Below are positions 35,662 to 44,063 of a stretch of 64,000 bases of DNA, one piece after another. The stretch comes from Bdellovibrio sp. 28-41-41 (GTDB taxonomy: Bacteria > Bdellovibrionota > Bdellovibrionia > Bdellovibrionales > Bdellovibrionaceae): positions 24,899-88,898 of the forward strand of contig NCGL01000011.1 of NCBI GenBank assembly GCA_002256935.1, in the 5' to 3' direction. Every line of letters starts with the position of its first letter. The stretch's first letter is position 1. The notes beneath the pieces were generated by a model. It did no database searches. It was given only the letters and a program-made list of their open reading frames with translations, and had not been told where the DNA came from. Made by a program: the position numbers and the translations under genes.

Positions 35662-35902
35662 GCACTGCTTCGGAGTTTAGATAATGCCCTAGCTAGGCTC
35701 CTCCCGTTTCCCAATGTTGCTGTGGCTCCCACTATCATGCCTTCTTTACCAAGGAGGCATTTTACAATATTGCGGAAACGACTTAGGCCACCATTGATAA
35801 GTTCACATGAACAGGTTTCAGTTTCGCATGAAAAAATTGTTGGCATAGAGATCAACTAAACAAAAGGGGAATGTTCGTGAAACAACTCGCAATCATTCGC
35901 AT

Positions 35903-37705
35903 ATGAAAATTCACTCTAGCGGGAGGCGAGAATTTATCGGTGGTGCATGCAATTTATCGCTATTTATGGGCCTCGCTCATCTGCTTCCGAGCTACGCTTG
36001 GGGCGAAATCACCAAACACGCAAGAGCCCAAGAAGAAATCGGACCATTTGATCTGACCATTGGCAGAACGCCGTTTGATGTCAACGGGAGGACTGGATCC
36101 GCCGTGACTATAAATGGAACTGTTCCTGGGCCAATGTTGCGTTTTCGTGAAGGGCAAGAGGCAATCATTCGAGTCACCAACAAGCTTAGCGAAGCAACTT
36201 CTATTCACTGGCACGGTGTTTTGGTGCCGCCGCAAATGGATGGCGTACCAGGTGTCAGCTTTGCTGGCATCAAGCCTGGCGAGACATTCACCTATCGTTT
36301 TCCAGTTCATCAAAGTGGGACGTATTGGTATCACAGCCACTCCGGCGGCCAAGAACTCGAGGGCATGTATGGACCTCTTATTATTGATCCGGCAGTGCCA
36401 GATCCCTACAAGTATGACCGAGAGTATGTGATTGTTTTGTCCGATTGGAGTTTTATGGATCCGATAACTATGATTGGGAAACTCAAAAAACAAAGTTCTT
36501 ATTTCAACTATCAAAAACGCACGATGGCAGATTTCATTCATGATGTAAGAAACGGTGGCCTTGTTGATACTTTTTCTGAGCGTAGTCAGTGGGCGAAAAT
36601 GCGTATGGATCCCACCGATATATCGGATGTCACTGGAGCGACCTATAACTACCTAATAAACGGACTTTCACCTGAAGGAAATTGGACTGGATTATTTCGT
36701 AAAGGTGAGCGAATTCGTTTGCGTTTTATTGATGCTGGCGCAATGACAATCTTTGACGTTCGTATTCCCGGATTGAAAATGACTGTGGTTCAAGCAGATG
36801 GTCAAAATGTACAACCTGTTTTGGTTGAAGAGTTTCGAATTGCCCCTGGAGAAACCTACGACGTGATCATTGAGCCAAAGAATGATGAACCTTATTCGGT
36901 TTTCGCAGAGACAATTGATCGTAGCGGCTATGCCTTTGGCACATTGGCTTCAAAGGCAGGAATGAAAGCGTCCATTCCCGAGCGGAGACGACGTCCCATT
37001 AGATCGATGGGTGACATGGGTATGGGAATGGCGATGACCGACATGCCCGGAATGAAAATGGAAAAGCAGGCTGTGCCCAAGGATGATTCAATGCCTGGTA
37101 TGGAAATGAGCCATAGCGCGCAAAGTTCGATCTCCAAATCCGAAATCCCTGGGGCCAAGCCCGTAAAACACGGTTCTGATACTCATGGACCCGGAAACTC
37201 AGCTGTTCCAATGGAAACAAAAAATCGCCTGCATGAGCCTGGAACAGGTATGGAAAATAACACGCGCCGAGTACTTGTTTATACAGACCTTAAAACCATA
37301 AAGCCTTTCGAAGATCAAAGAACTCCAGAGCGCGAAATTGAACTTCACCTAACTGGAAATATGGAACGCTATATGTGGTCCATCGATGGTAAGACGTATT
37401 CTGAAAGTAGTGATCCGATTCCGTTTAATTTTGGCGAACGCTTGCGCCTTACATTTGTCAACGATACGATGATGGAGCATCCAATGCATCTTCATGGGAT
37501 GTGGATGTATCTCGAAAACGGCTCTGGCAGCTTTTTACCTCGAAAGCATACAATTATTGTGAAACCCGCCGAACGCCTGTCGGTCGTTGTCACTGCCGAC
37601 GCTTTGGGGGATTGGGCATTTCACTGTCACATGCTGATTCATATGGAAATGGGAATGTTCAGAGTTGTTCGAGTAGCAAATCGAAAGCCTGAGGTGAAGT
37701 CATGA
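35903..37705 (+). CDS. pcoA: multicopper oxidase CopA/PcoA (copper resistance)
   Basis: A 600-residue periplasmic multicopper oxidase that oxidises Cu(I). A Tat signal has RREFIGG at residues 8-14. Copper motifs are H102-W-H104-G, H144-S-H146-S, H526-PM-H529-L-H531-GM and H574-C575-H576...H580....M585 (type 1 site HCH...H....M). A Met-rich insertion near 365-400 (MGDMGMGMAMTDMPGMKMEK) is typical of CopA/PcoA. A second Met stretch (DDSMPGMEMSHS) follows. It is followed by copB with an ATGA overlap. Strong assignment. The start ATG 35903 lacks a strong RBS. Confidence 0.95.
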   Translation: MKIHSSGRREFIGGACNLSLFMGLAHLLPSYAWGEITKHARAQEEIGPFDLTIGRTPFDVNGRTGSAVTINGTVPGPMLRFREGQEAIIRVTNKLSEATSIHWHGVLVPPQMDGVPGVSFAGIKPGETFTYRFPVHQSGTYWYHSHSGGQELEGMYGPLIIDPAVPDPYKYDREYVIVLSDWSFMDPITMIGKLKKQSSYFNYQKRTMADFIHDVRNGGLVDTFSERSQWAKMRMDPTDISDVTGATYNYLINGLSPEGNWTGLFRKGERIRLRFIDAGAMTIFDVRIPGLKMTVVQADGQNVQPVLVEEFRIAPGETYDVIIEPKNDEPYSVFAETIDRSGYAFGTLASKAGMKASIPERRRRPIRSMGDMGMGMAMTDMPGMKMEKQAVPKDDSMPGMEMSHSAQSSISKSEIPGAKPVKHGSDTHGPGNSAVPMETKNRLHEPGTGMENNTRRVLVYTDLKTIKPFEDQRTPEREIELHLTGNMERYMWSIDGKTYSESSDPIPFNFGERLRLTFVNDTMMEHPMHLHGMWMYLENGSGSFLPRKHTIIVKPAERLSVVVTADALGDWAFHCHMLIHMEMGMFRVVRVANRKPEVKS

Positions 37706-38514
37706 TTCATTCACCTCGGATTTTATTTCTCCTAAAATTTATTTTTGCTCAATTTATTATAACTTCCACGATTTGCTATGCATCGGGGGACGATCGCAAC
37801 GACAAACCCACTTTGCTTTCGACTTCAAATTCGAAGGCCAACTGGCCGAGTCCAGTTATGGATACTGAGCATTTTGGCCTTTTGCTTTTCGACTTGCTCG
37901 AATATAGCTCCGTAGGAAGCAAGGGATCGCTCGATTGGGACATCGTCGGTTGGCGCGGAAGTGATACCAATCGTCTCTGGGTAAAAAGCGAGGGTTCATT
38001 GGCACAGTCTCCTTCTCGCAGCAGCAGTAGTGCTGATCTTCAACTTCTCTACGGCAAACTTGTTACTGCTTTTTTTGATGCGCAAATCGGCGCAAGGCTT
38101 GAGCAAGCGTGGGGCAATAGACAAAATGCTTCTCGTGTGTCTGCGGTACTTGGGCTTGAGGGCCTTTCGCTTTATATGTTTGAGTTCGAAGCCGCCATTT
38201 TTGCCAGCGATGCGGGACAAATCGCCGCAAGAATTTCAGCCAGCGAAGATTTCCTACTCACTCAAAGAGCCATCATGCAACTTCGTTTAGAATCCAGTGG
38301 TACAGCTAAACGCTCAGACGAGTTTGAAACAGGCTCTGGCTTAAATGATTTCTCTTTGGGTCTTAGATTTAGATACGAATTTAAAAGAGAGGTCGCACCT
38401 TATATAGGCGTCAGCTGGAATAACTTTTACGGAGAAACTGCTGATTTTCGTAAACGTAGCGGGGGTGAGCTTTCAGAAGTGACGGCTGTAAGTGGTCTTC
38501 GGATTTGGTATTAA
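37702..38514 (+). CDS. pcoB: CopB/PcoB-family outer-membrane copper resistance protein
   Basis: A 270-residue exported beta-barrel protein. Signal peptide near residues 8-27; motifs MDTEHFGLLLFDLLEY, LDWDIVGWRGSDTNRLWVKSEG and ARLEQAWGNRQNASRVSAVLG are those of the CopB family, and it ends in the barrel strand SGLRIWY. It usually lacks or has few Met-rich repeats in this version. It works with the multicopper oxidase encoded directly upstream (overlapping start) to sequester or export copper at the outer membrane. Confidence 0.92.
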   Translation: MIHSPRILFLLKFIFAQFIITSTICYASGDDRNDKPTLLSTSNSKANWPSPVMDTEHFGLLLFDLLEYSSVGSKGSLDWDIVGWRGSDTNRLWVKSEGSLAQSPSRSSSSADLQLLYGKLVTAFFDAQIGARLEQAWGNRQNASRVSAVLGLEGLSLYMFEFEAAIFASDAGQIAARISASEDFLLTQRAIMQLRLESSGTAKRSDEFETGSGLNDFSLGLRFRYEFKREVAPYIGVSWNNFYGETADFRKRSGGELSEVTAVSGLRIWY

Positions 38515-38573
38515 AATAGAAAAGGTCGACCAAAATATGAGAAGCTAGGATTTACTTGGTCGATGATGTATTT

Positions 38574-38695
38574 GCCCGACACAACGAGGAGATTTACCTC
38601 TATGTTAAACGAAGTTTCCATTCAGAGTCTCCATATACGCTACCACTTCATTGGCAACACAAAATATGCCGAAATAATTGGAGCTCCTTTTGCAA
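38574..38695 (+). repeat. conserved intergenic element, copy B
   Basis: Second copy of the element at 35320-35442 (122 nt). It ends 45 nt before the TTG start of the lemA-like gene, nearly the same distance as in copy A. A TATACT follows at 38698-38703, a candidate -10. Shared regulation of the two downstream genes is inferred. Confidence 0.6.
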
Positions 38696-38739
38696 TCTAT
38701 ACTAACATTTGAAGTTTACATATGGATTGGGAGGATGTT

Positions 38740-39339
38740 TTGTCTAAATCTAAAGTTAGTCAATTTTTGATGGTTGGATTTGCCTTATTTCAACTTACGA
38801 GTTGCGGTGTTCAGGAAATCCCGCAAAGAGAAAACGAGGTCGACGCCTCTTCTTCCGAAGTCACCAATCAATACAAGCGCCGAGCTGATTTAATTCCTAA
38901 TTTGGTAAATACGGTCAAAGGTTACGCTTCACATGAAAAAGAAACCCTAGAAGGGGTAACCCAAGCGCGAGCGCGTGCAACGGCCATAACTATAGACCCT
39001 AGCAAGGCGACACCCGATCAAATTGCTTCCTACCAAAAAGCGCAGGGCCAACTATCCCAAGCTCTTGGACGTTTGATGGTGGTCACTGAAAAATATCCAG
39101 ACTTAAAAGCCGACTCTAATTTTCGCGATCTACAATCACAAATCGAAGGAACTGAAAATCGCATCACGGTCGCGCGCAACCGTCTGATTGCCTCCATTCG
39201 CGATTTTAACAATTCTGTTACAGTTTTTCCTAGTAGCTTGACCAATCGAATTTTATTTCAAAAAACTAAGAAAACTCAATGGGATGTATCGGAACTTGAA
39301 AAACAAACGAACGAAAAACCACCAGCGGTCAAATTTTAG
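38740..39339 (+). CDS. lemA: LemA-family lipoprotein
   Basis: A 199-residue LemA protein. The TTG start at 38740 follows GGGAGG 6 nt upstream; an ATG at 38722 overlaps that site and is less likely. A lipobox (FQLTSCG) is followed by the conserved YKRRADLIPNLVNTVKGYAS, ETLEGVTQARARA and VARNRLIASIRDFNN of the LemA coiled-coil fold. LemA genes are usually next to TPM-domain genes, as here. Role at the membrane is not established; envelope maintenance is inferred. Confidence 0.9.
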   Translation: MSKSKVSQFLMVGFALFQLTSCGVQEIPQRENEVDASSSEVTNQYKRRADLIPNLVNTVKGYASHEKETLEGVTQARARATAITIDPSKATPDQIASYQKAQGQLSQALGRLMVVTEKYPDLKADSNFRDLQSQIEGTENRITVARNRLIASIRDFNNSVTVFPSSLTNRILFQKTKKTQWDVSELEKQTNEKPPAVKF

Positions 39340-40088
39340 TGGTCTCTATTCTGTTCAACCTTTTTTTAGCGACCACATTTAACTCTGCGGCTATCGCATC
39401 TGGCTTTAATGTTCCCCCACTCACTGGTCCAGTAGTCGATCAAGCCGGTATTTTGACCGACTCTACAAAAAATGACCTTCAGCGATTTTTGCGCCAGCTA
39501 ACTGAGCGCGGTGGCGCGCAAATTCAAATTGCTACGGTGAACAGCTTAAATGGTCTTTCCATTGAAGAAGCCTCTATCAAAATTACAGACCAATGGAAAC
39601 TGGGAAAGAAGAAAGAGGATCGCGGTCTACTGCTCCTGGTGGCACCGAATGAGCGTAGAGTACGCATTGAGGTAGGCCAAGGACTCGAAGGTAGTATTAC
39701 AGATCTTGTCGCGGGGAGAATCATTAGCGAAGTGATCACCCCCCGCCTAAAAGAGGGCTCAGCCGATCGGGCCGTCATTGATGGTGTCGCAGCTATTGTC
39801 CAGTACACCGATCCTAAAATTGCTAGCGAATTACAAATGCCCGCAGGAGCCGCATCGTTTTCTGCGCCATCGAGTTCGACCAATTGGCCAACTATTCTTT
39901 TTTGGTTGTTCATCATACTTTTGTTTATTCTACCGAGATTTATGGGCGACAAACATGGCAGTGGGGTCGGATTCATGGCTGGGCTTTTATTGGGCGGCCT
40001 AGGTGGCCACGGTCGAGGTGGTTCCGGCGGCGGCTGGTCCGGCGGCGGCGGTGGTTTTAGCGGCGGCGGCGCCTCGGGGAGATGGTAA
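39339..40088 (+). CDS. TPM-domain secreted membrane protein (YgcG-like)
   Basis: A 249-residue protein. Signal peptide, then a TPM domain (LTGPVVDQAGILTDSTKNDL, GAQIQIATVNSLNGLSIEEAS, KEDRGLLLLVAPNERRVRIEVGQGLEG), one membrane helix (WPTILFWLFIILLFILP) and a Gly/Ser-rich tail (GLGGHGRGGSGGGWSGGGGG). GTG 39339 overlaps the lemA stop. TPM domains occur with LemA and have weak phosphatase or membrane-assembly roles. Confidence 0.88.
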   Translation: MVSILFNLFLATTFNSAAIASGFNVPPLTGPVVDQAGILTDSTKNDLQRFLRQLTERGGAQIQIATVNSLNGLSIEEASIKITDQWKLGKKKEDRGLLLLVAPNERRVRIEVGQGLEGSITDLVAGRIISEVITPRLKEGSADRAVIDGVAAIVQYTDPKIASELQMPAGAASFSAPSSSTNWPTILFWLFIILLFILPRFMGDKHGSGVGFMAGLLLGGLGGHGRGGSGGGWSGGGGGFSGGGASGRW

Positions 40089-40738
40089 TGGTTTCTGGTT
40101 CAAGCATTCAAATACTTTCAGATGGTGAACTTAAACGGCTTGCTGAAGTCATCGGCGAAGTCGAAGAAAAAACCAGTGGTGATTTACGTTTGATGATAGT
40201 GAAACGCTCGGCGGTAACTGGACATGTGCATCTCTTGCTGTGGAGTCTAATGGTTGCTCTGACATTTTTGTATTTATGGCTCAATCGTCATAGTCTTATT
40301 TTTGGTGAGCGATGGTGGCTTTGGCCATCCATTATATTAAGTCAGTATATCATCGCCGCATTCTTGTCACACAGCCAGCTACTGCAACGAATTTTAACTT
40401 CGCATCGCGATTTGTATCATCAAGTTTGGGCCCGTGCCGAAGTGGAGTTTCATCGCCAAGGATTGAGCGACACAAGTTCGCAAACAGGAGTTTTACTTTT
40501 TGTCTCCTTAATGGAGCGTCAAGCCGTCGTGCTAGCCGACAAAGCCATTGTCAATAAACTACCGTCTAATATTTGGGACCAAACCGTAAAAATAATTATC
40601 CAAGGTGCACGTAAAGGGAAATGGGCCGAAAAACTCGAGCAGGCATTGCGCGAATGCGGTACTCACCTAACGACGCACTTCCCGTCCCAAACAGGAAAAA
40701 ATCACGAACTTTCCAATGCCGTTATTCTTAAAGATTAG
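40082..40738 (+). CDS. TPM-domain membrane protein
   Basis: A 218-residue protein with a TPM fold split by membrane helices: ELKRLAEVIGEVEEKTSGDL, LLLWSLMVALTFLYLWL, WPSIILSQYIIAAFL, then QTGVLLFVSLMERQAVVLAD. It overlaps the preceding TPM gene by 7 nt. Such paired TPM genes with lemA are common. Function unclear. Confidence 0.82.
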   Translation: MVMVSGSSIQILSDGELKRLAEVIGEVEEKTSGDLRLMIVKRSAVTGHVHLLLWSLMVALTFLYLWLNRHSLIFGERWWLWPSIILSQYIIAAFLSHSQLLQRILTSHRDLYHQVWARAEVEFHRQGLSDTSSQTGVLLFVSLMERQAVVLADKAIVNKLPSNIWDQTVKIIIQGARKGKWAEKLEQALRECGTHLTTHFPSQTGKNHELSNAVILKD

Positions 40739-40787
40739 AGGTCTGCGACGGGCCGTCGAAATAAAAATAATCACAAGGAGATCTCAA

Positions 40788-41885
40788 GTGCCCATACAAT
40801 CTAACAATATGAAACAAAAAATCAAAGTCGCAGTAAATGGATATGGAGTAATTGGTCGCAGGGTTGCTGATGCGATACTATTACAAGAGGATATGGAGCT
40901 CATCGGAGTTTCAGATGTATCTTTCGATTCTCGCATTCAAGTCGTTGCGAAGAACGGTGTTGATCTTTACGCGTCTACAAAAGATGCTTTAAAAACGGCG
41001 AGCGAATCAGGTCTTCATCTTAAGGGCGACATCGGTGATTTACTAAAAGCTGTGGATGTCGTTGTGGATTGTACGCCGAAGCGAATTGGGGCTGAAAACG
41101 TGGCCCGTTATCGTGACTCTCGCCTAAAATTTATTATGCAGGGTGGGGAAAAGCACGAAGTCACTGGCCACTCATTCGTTGCGGAATCAAACTATCAGGA
41201 AGCAATAGGGCGTGAATCAACAAGGGTTGTGTCTTGCAATACGACCTCTATTGTTCGCACTTTAACAGCCTTAAAAAAAACTAAGGCTTTAAAGTCCGCC
41301 AGAGGCGTGCTCTTGCGCAGGTCAACTGATCCTTGGAAGAGTCATCAAAAAGGAATTCAGAATACCCTGGTGCCGGAGGATAAAATTCCGAGTCATCAAG
41401 GGCCTGATGCTCAAACAGTTGATCCTGATCTTGATGTCATTACGATGGCAGTTATGGTTCCAGAAACTTTGGGGCATTTACATTACTGGACAGTTCAGAT
41501 GTCGAGACCCGTTGATCGAGACGAATTGATCGAAGCCTACGGGAACTCTTCAAGAATCGCGTTGGTCAAAGCGTCGGATGGACTTGGCGCGATCAATACT
41601 ATCAAAGAATTAATGTTAGATTTAGGCAGGCCCCACGGGAACATGTACGAAGTTGCGATTTGGGAAAATTTAATTGCAGCCAAAGGCAACGAAGTTTTCT
41701 ACGCCTATATGGTCGATAATCAAGCCATCGTTATTCCTGAAACAATAGATGCGATCAGGGCGCTTGATGGAAAAATTAAAAATGCCCAAGAGTCCATTGA
41801 AATGACAAACCACACTTTGGGTATCAGGAAAAATTTTTTCCAACCGAATAATCATGGCCCGGCGGGAGATGCAAAGTATGGATGA
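40788..41885 (+). CDS. archaeal-type (type II) glyceraldehyde-3-phosphate dehydrogenase
   Basis: A 365-residue GAPDH of the archaeal phosphorylating type, oxidising glyceraldehyde-3-phosphate with NAD(P). GTG 40788 follows AAGGAG. The Rossmann motif VAVNGYGVIGRRVADAI, VVVDCTPKRIG, KFIMQGGEKHEV and the catalytic Cys150 in VVSCNTTSIVR are of this class; bacterial GAPDH would have SCTT. The C-terminal part SDGLGAINTIKELMLDLGRP also matches. It is the first of a group with cytidine deaminase, YHS and glycoamylase genes. Confidence 0.9.
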   Translation: MPIQSNNMKQKIKVAVNGYGVIGRRVADAILLQEDMELIGVSDVSFDSRIQVVAKNGVDLYASTKDALKTASESGLHLKGDIGDLLKAVDVVVDCTPKRIGAENVARYRDSRLKFIMQGGEKHEVTGHSFVAESNYQEAIGRESTRVVSCNTTSIVRTLTALKKTKALKSARGVLLRRSTDPWKSHQKGIQNTLVPEDKIPSHQGPDAQTVDPDLDVITMAVMVPETLGHLHYWTVQMSRPVDRDELIEAYGNSSRIALVKASDGLGAINTIKELMLDLGRPHGNMYEVAIWENLIAAKGNEVFYAYMVDNQAIVIPETIDAIRALDGKIKNAQESIEMTNHTLGIRKNFFQPNNHGPAGDAKYG

Positions 41886-42309
41886 CGCTGAGATTGGCAA
41901 AGCCTTTGAGAAAGCTAAAGGTTTTCGGAATAATGCCTATTCCCCTTATTCCAATTTTTTGGTAGGTGCCGCCGTAAAGCTCGAAGGTCATACAGAAATA
42001 TTTTTAGGTTGTAACATTGAGAATGCTACCTACGGGGCTAGCATATGTGCAGAACAAGTTGCTATTACTAAGGCTATCTCGCAGGTACCTGGTGGAAAAC
42101 TAGAGTCCTTGGTTTTAGTCACGGATACAAACCCAGTCGCCGGACCCTGTGGAATTTGCCTTCAAATCATGAATGAGTTTTCATCCGATAATTTTATGGT
42201 TCATCTTGCAAATCTATCGGGCATTCAAAAATCTATAGCATTTAAGAATTTACTTCCATTAGGCTTTAATCGATCCAATATGTCCACAACACCCGAAAAG
42301 GAAATTTAA
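41878..42309 (+). CDS. cdd: cytidine deaminase
   Basis: A 143-residue zinc deaminase. ATG 41878 follows GGGAG and overlaps the GAPDH stop; an upstream ATG abuts the site. AYSPYSNFLVGAAVK, NIENATYGASICAEQVAI (zinc Cys and catalytic Glu) and VAGPCGICLQI (zinc Cys pair) match tetrameric Cdd. It deaminates cytidine to uridine. Location beside GAPDH is unusual. Confidence 0.92.
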   Translation: MDDAEIGKAFEKAKGFRNNAYSPYSNFLVGAAVKLEGHTEIFLGCNIENATYGASICAEQVAITKAISQVPGGKLESLVLVTDTNPVAGPCGICLQIMNEFSSDNFMVHLANLSGIQKSIAFKNLLPLGFNRSNMSTTPEKEI

Positions 42310-42311
42310 TT

Positions 42312-42497
42312 ATGGAAAAAATAAAATTAGAAGCAACAGACCCTGTTTGCGGAATGAAAGTAAATCAGGCAACTGCTCTTCATTCTGAACATAATGGTAA
42401 AATGTTTTACTTTTGTGGTGAACATTGTCTCCAAAAGTTTTTGGCCAATCCTGATGACTCCAAGCCGATGGAAAAGTCTGGCGGTTGTTGTGGCTGA
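42312..42497 (+). CDS. YHS-domain protein
   Basis: A 61-residue stand-alone YHS domain: [34 protein letters not shown] and C-terminal GGCCG. The three Cys pairs bind metal. It matches the N-terminal domain of the copA ATPase at 25330-27696 ([13 protein letters not shown]). Two nt after cdd, with AAAAGGAAA upstream. May be a soluble metallochaperone (inference). Confidence 0.85.
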   Translation: MEKIKLEATDPVCGMKVNQATALHSEHNGKMFYFCGEHCLQKFLANPDDSKPMEKSGGCCG

Positions 42498-42515
42498 AAT
42501 TAGATGGTGTGATTA

Positions 42516-43817
42516 GTGAATGAAAAAAAGATCGCTTCTGATGCCGACCTAGAAAACATTCAGCGCGAATCATTCAACTATTTTTTGCATGAGGCAAATC
42601 CCGCTAACGGGTTAGTAATCGATAAGACAGAGCCGAACTGGCCAGCCAGTATCGCTGCGACGGGATTGGCCTTGGCGTCGTATCCAGTGGGAGTCAAGCG
42701 TGGCTTTATGTCACGGCTTGCAGCAGTGGAACGAACGCTAGCGACATTACGTTTTTTCTGGAATAGCCCGCAAGGCACAGAAGCAGACGCAACGGGGTAC
42801 CAAGGATTTTATTATCACTTTCTTGACATGGAGACCGGGCGACGCGCATGGCGAAGCGAGTTGTCAACGGTGGACAGCGCCTTTTTAATCGCGGGTGCTC
42901 TGACTGCTGGACTTTTTTTTGATGAGGACTCCGCCGACGAACTCGAAATCCGTGACCTTGCGGACAAACTTTATCTCCGCGTAAATTGGCAGTGGGCCCA
43001 GAACGGAGAACCAACGTTGACCCATGGTTGGAGGCCCGAAAGTGGATTTCTCAAATATCGATGGGAGGGCTACGATGAAGCACTCCTTCTGTACATCCTT
43101 GCTTTAGGGTCTCCCACCTATCCGCTCTCTGAGAGCAGCTATTCTGCGTGGTGTTCAACTTATCGTTGGCTCAGTAGTTACGGATACGACTATATTTATT
43201 CTGGTTCACTTTTCACACATCAGCTCTCCCACGTTTGGATCGATTTTCGTGGCATCCAAGATGAATTCATGCGCGGTAAAGGCATTGACTACTTCGAGAA
43301 CAGTCGACGAGCTACCTATGTCCAACAAAAGTATGCAATAGAAAATCCACTTGGGTTCAAAGGATACCGTGACTGTTGCTGGGGGCTCACTGCGAGTGAT
43401 GGGCCCGGACCAGACACGATTAAAATCGACGGTATTGCGCGGGAGTTCTCTAATTACCTTGCGCGTGGTGTGCCTTTTGGACCCGATGACGGCACGATCG
43501 CGCCTTGGGCGATTGCAGCCTCATTGCCGTTTGCTCCCGAAATAGTTTTGCCGGCTCTCGAGTACTGTATACATCAGGCTAAGTTGACCGAATTAAATTC
43601 CTATGGATTTAAAGCTTCCTTCAATCCGACACATCCGGGAAAGGTTGGGAATCCATTTGGTTACTGGGTCTCTCCCTGGCATTACGGACTTAATCAAGGG
43701 CCAATTGTTTTAATGATTGAGAACTATCGGAGCGATTTGATTTGGCGACTTATACGTCGTTGCCCTCACATCATCAGGGGTCTGCAGCGCGCAGATTTTA
43801 AGGGCGGCTGGCTATAA
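42516..43817 (+). CDS. glycoamylase-family (PF10091, GH144-like) glycoside hydrolase
   Basis: A 433-residue protein with an alpha/alpha-barrel glycoamylase-type fold: NIQRESFNYFLHEANPANG, NWPASIAATGLALASYP, GFYYHFLDMETGRRAWRSEL, HLSHVWIDFRGIQDEF-like helix (THQLSHVWIDFRGIQDEFMR) and GYRDCCWGLTASDGP, as in GH144 beta-1,2-glucanases. No signal peptide, so it appears cytoplasmic. GTG start with a weak RBS. The substrate is not certain; a polyglucan is likely. Confidence 0.8.
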   Translation: MNEKKIASDADLENIQRESFNYFLHEANPANGLVIDKTEPNWPASIAATGLALASYPVGVKRGFMSRLAAVERTLATLRFFWNSPQGTEADATGYQGFYYHFLDMETGRRAWRSELSTVDSAFLIAGALTAGLFFDEDSADELEIRDLADKLYLRVNWQWAQNGEPTLTHGWRPESGFLKYRWEGYDEALLLYILALGSPTYPLSESSYSAWCSTYRWLSSYGYDYIYSGSLFTHQLSHVWIDFRGIQDEFMRGKGIDYFENSRRATYVQQKYAIENPLGFKGYRDCCWGLTASDGPGPDTIKIDGIAREFSNYLARGVPFGPDDGTIAPWAIAASLPFAPEIVLPALEYCIHQAKLTELNSYGFKASFNPTHPGKVGNPFGYWVSPWHYGLNQGPIVLMIENYRSDLIWRLIRRCPHIIRGLQRADFKGGWL

Positions 43818-44063
43818 AATGTTTGCGCAGAAATCACCTTGTCACTCTTTCTAGCTAAGACGGTGGATAAGCGCATAGAACGTTCTCGGCTGCGAGTTCA
43901 ACCACGTGTTAGATCGGTGTCGACTAGCGTGTTGGTGATTTGGAAATCAGGTTGTGGCTATTTGTTGCTCTCGAAAAATTTTCACATAGGCTATGGCCAA
44001 TGTCATTTCACGTCATAAACGACATTTTCAAAATAATGCCAAAGAGATTTAAGCATCCTTTTG

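Noticed and set aside
35595..35855. Minus-strand frame of 86 codons
   Set aside because: Overlaps the Lys-rich gene in part and has no RBS or homology pattern.
43818..44063. Hidden gene or RNA between glycoamylase and pgm
   Set aside because: No open frame, strong hairpin or repeat seen in these 246 nt.
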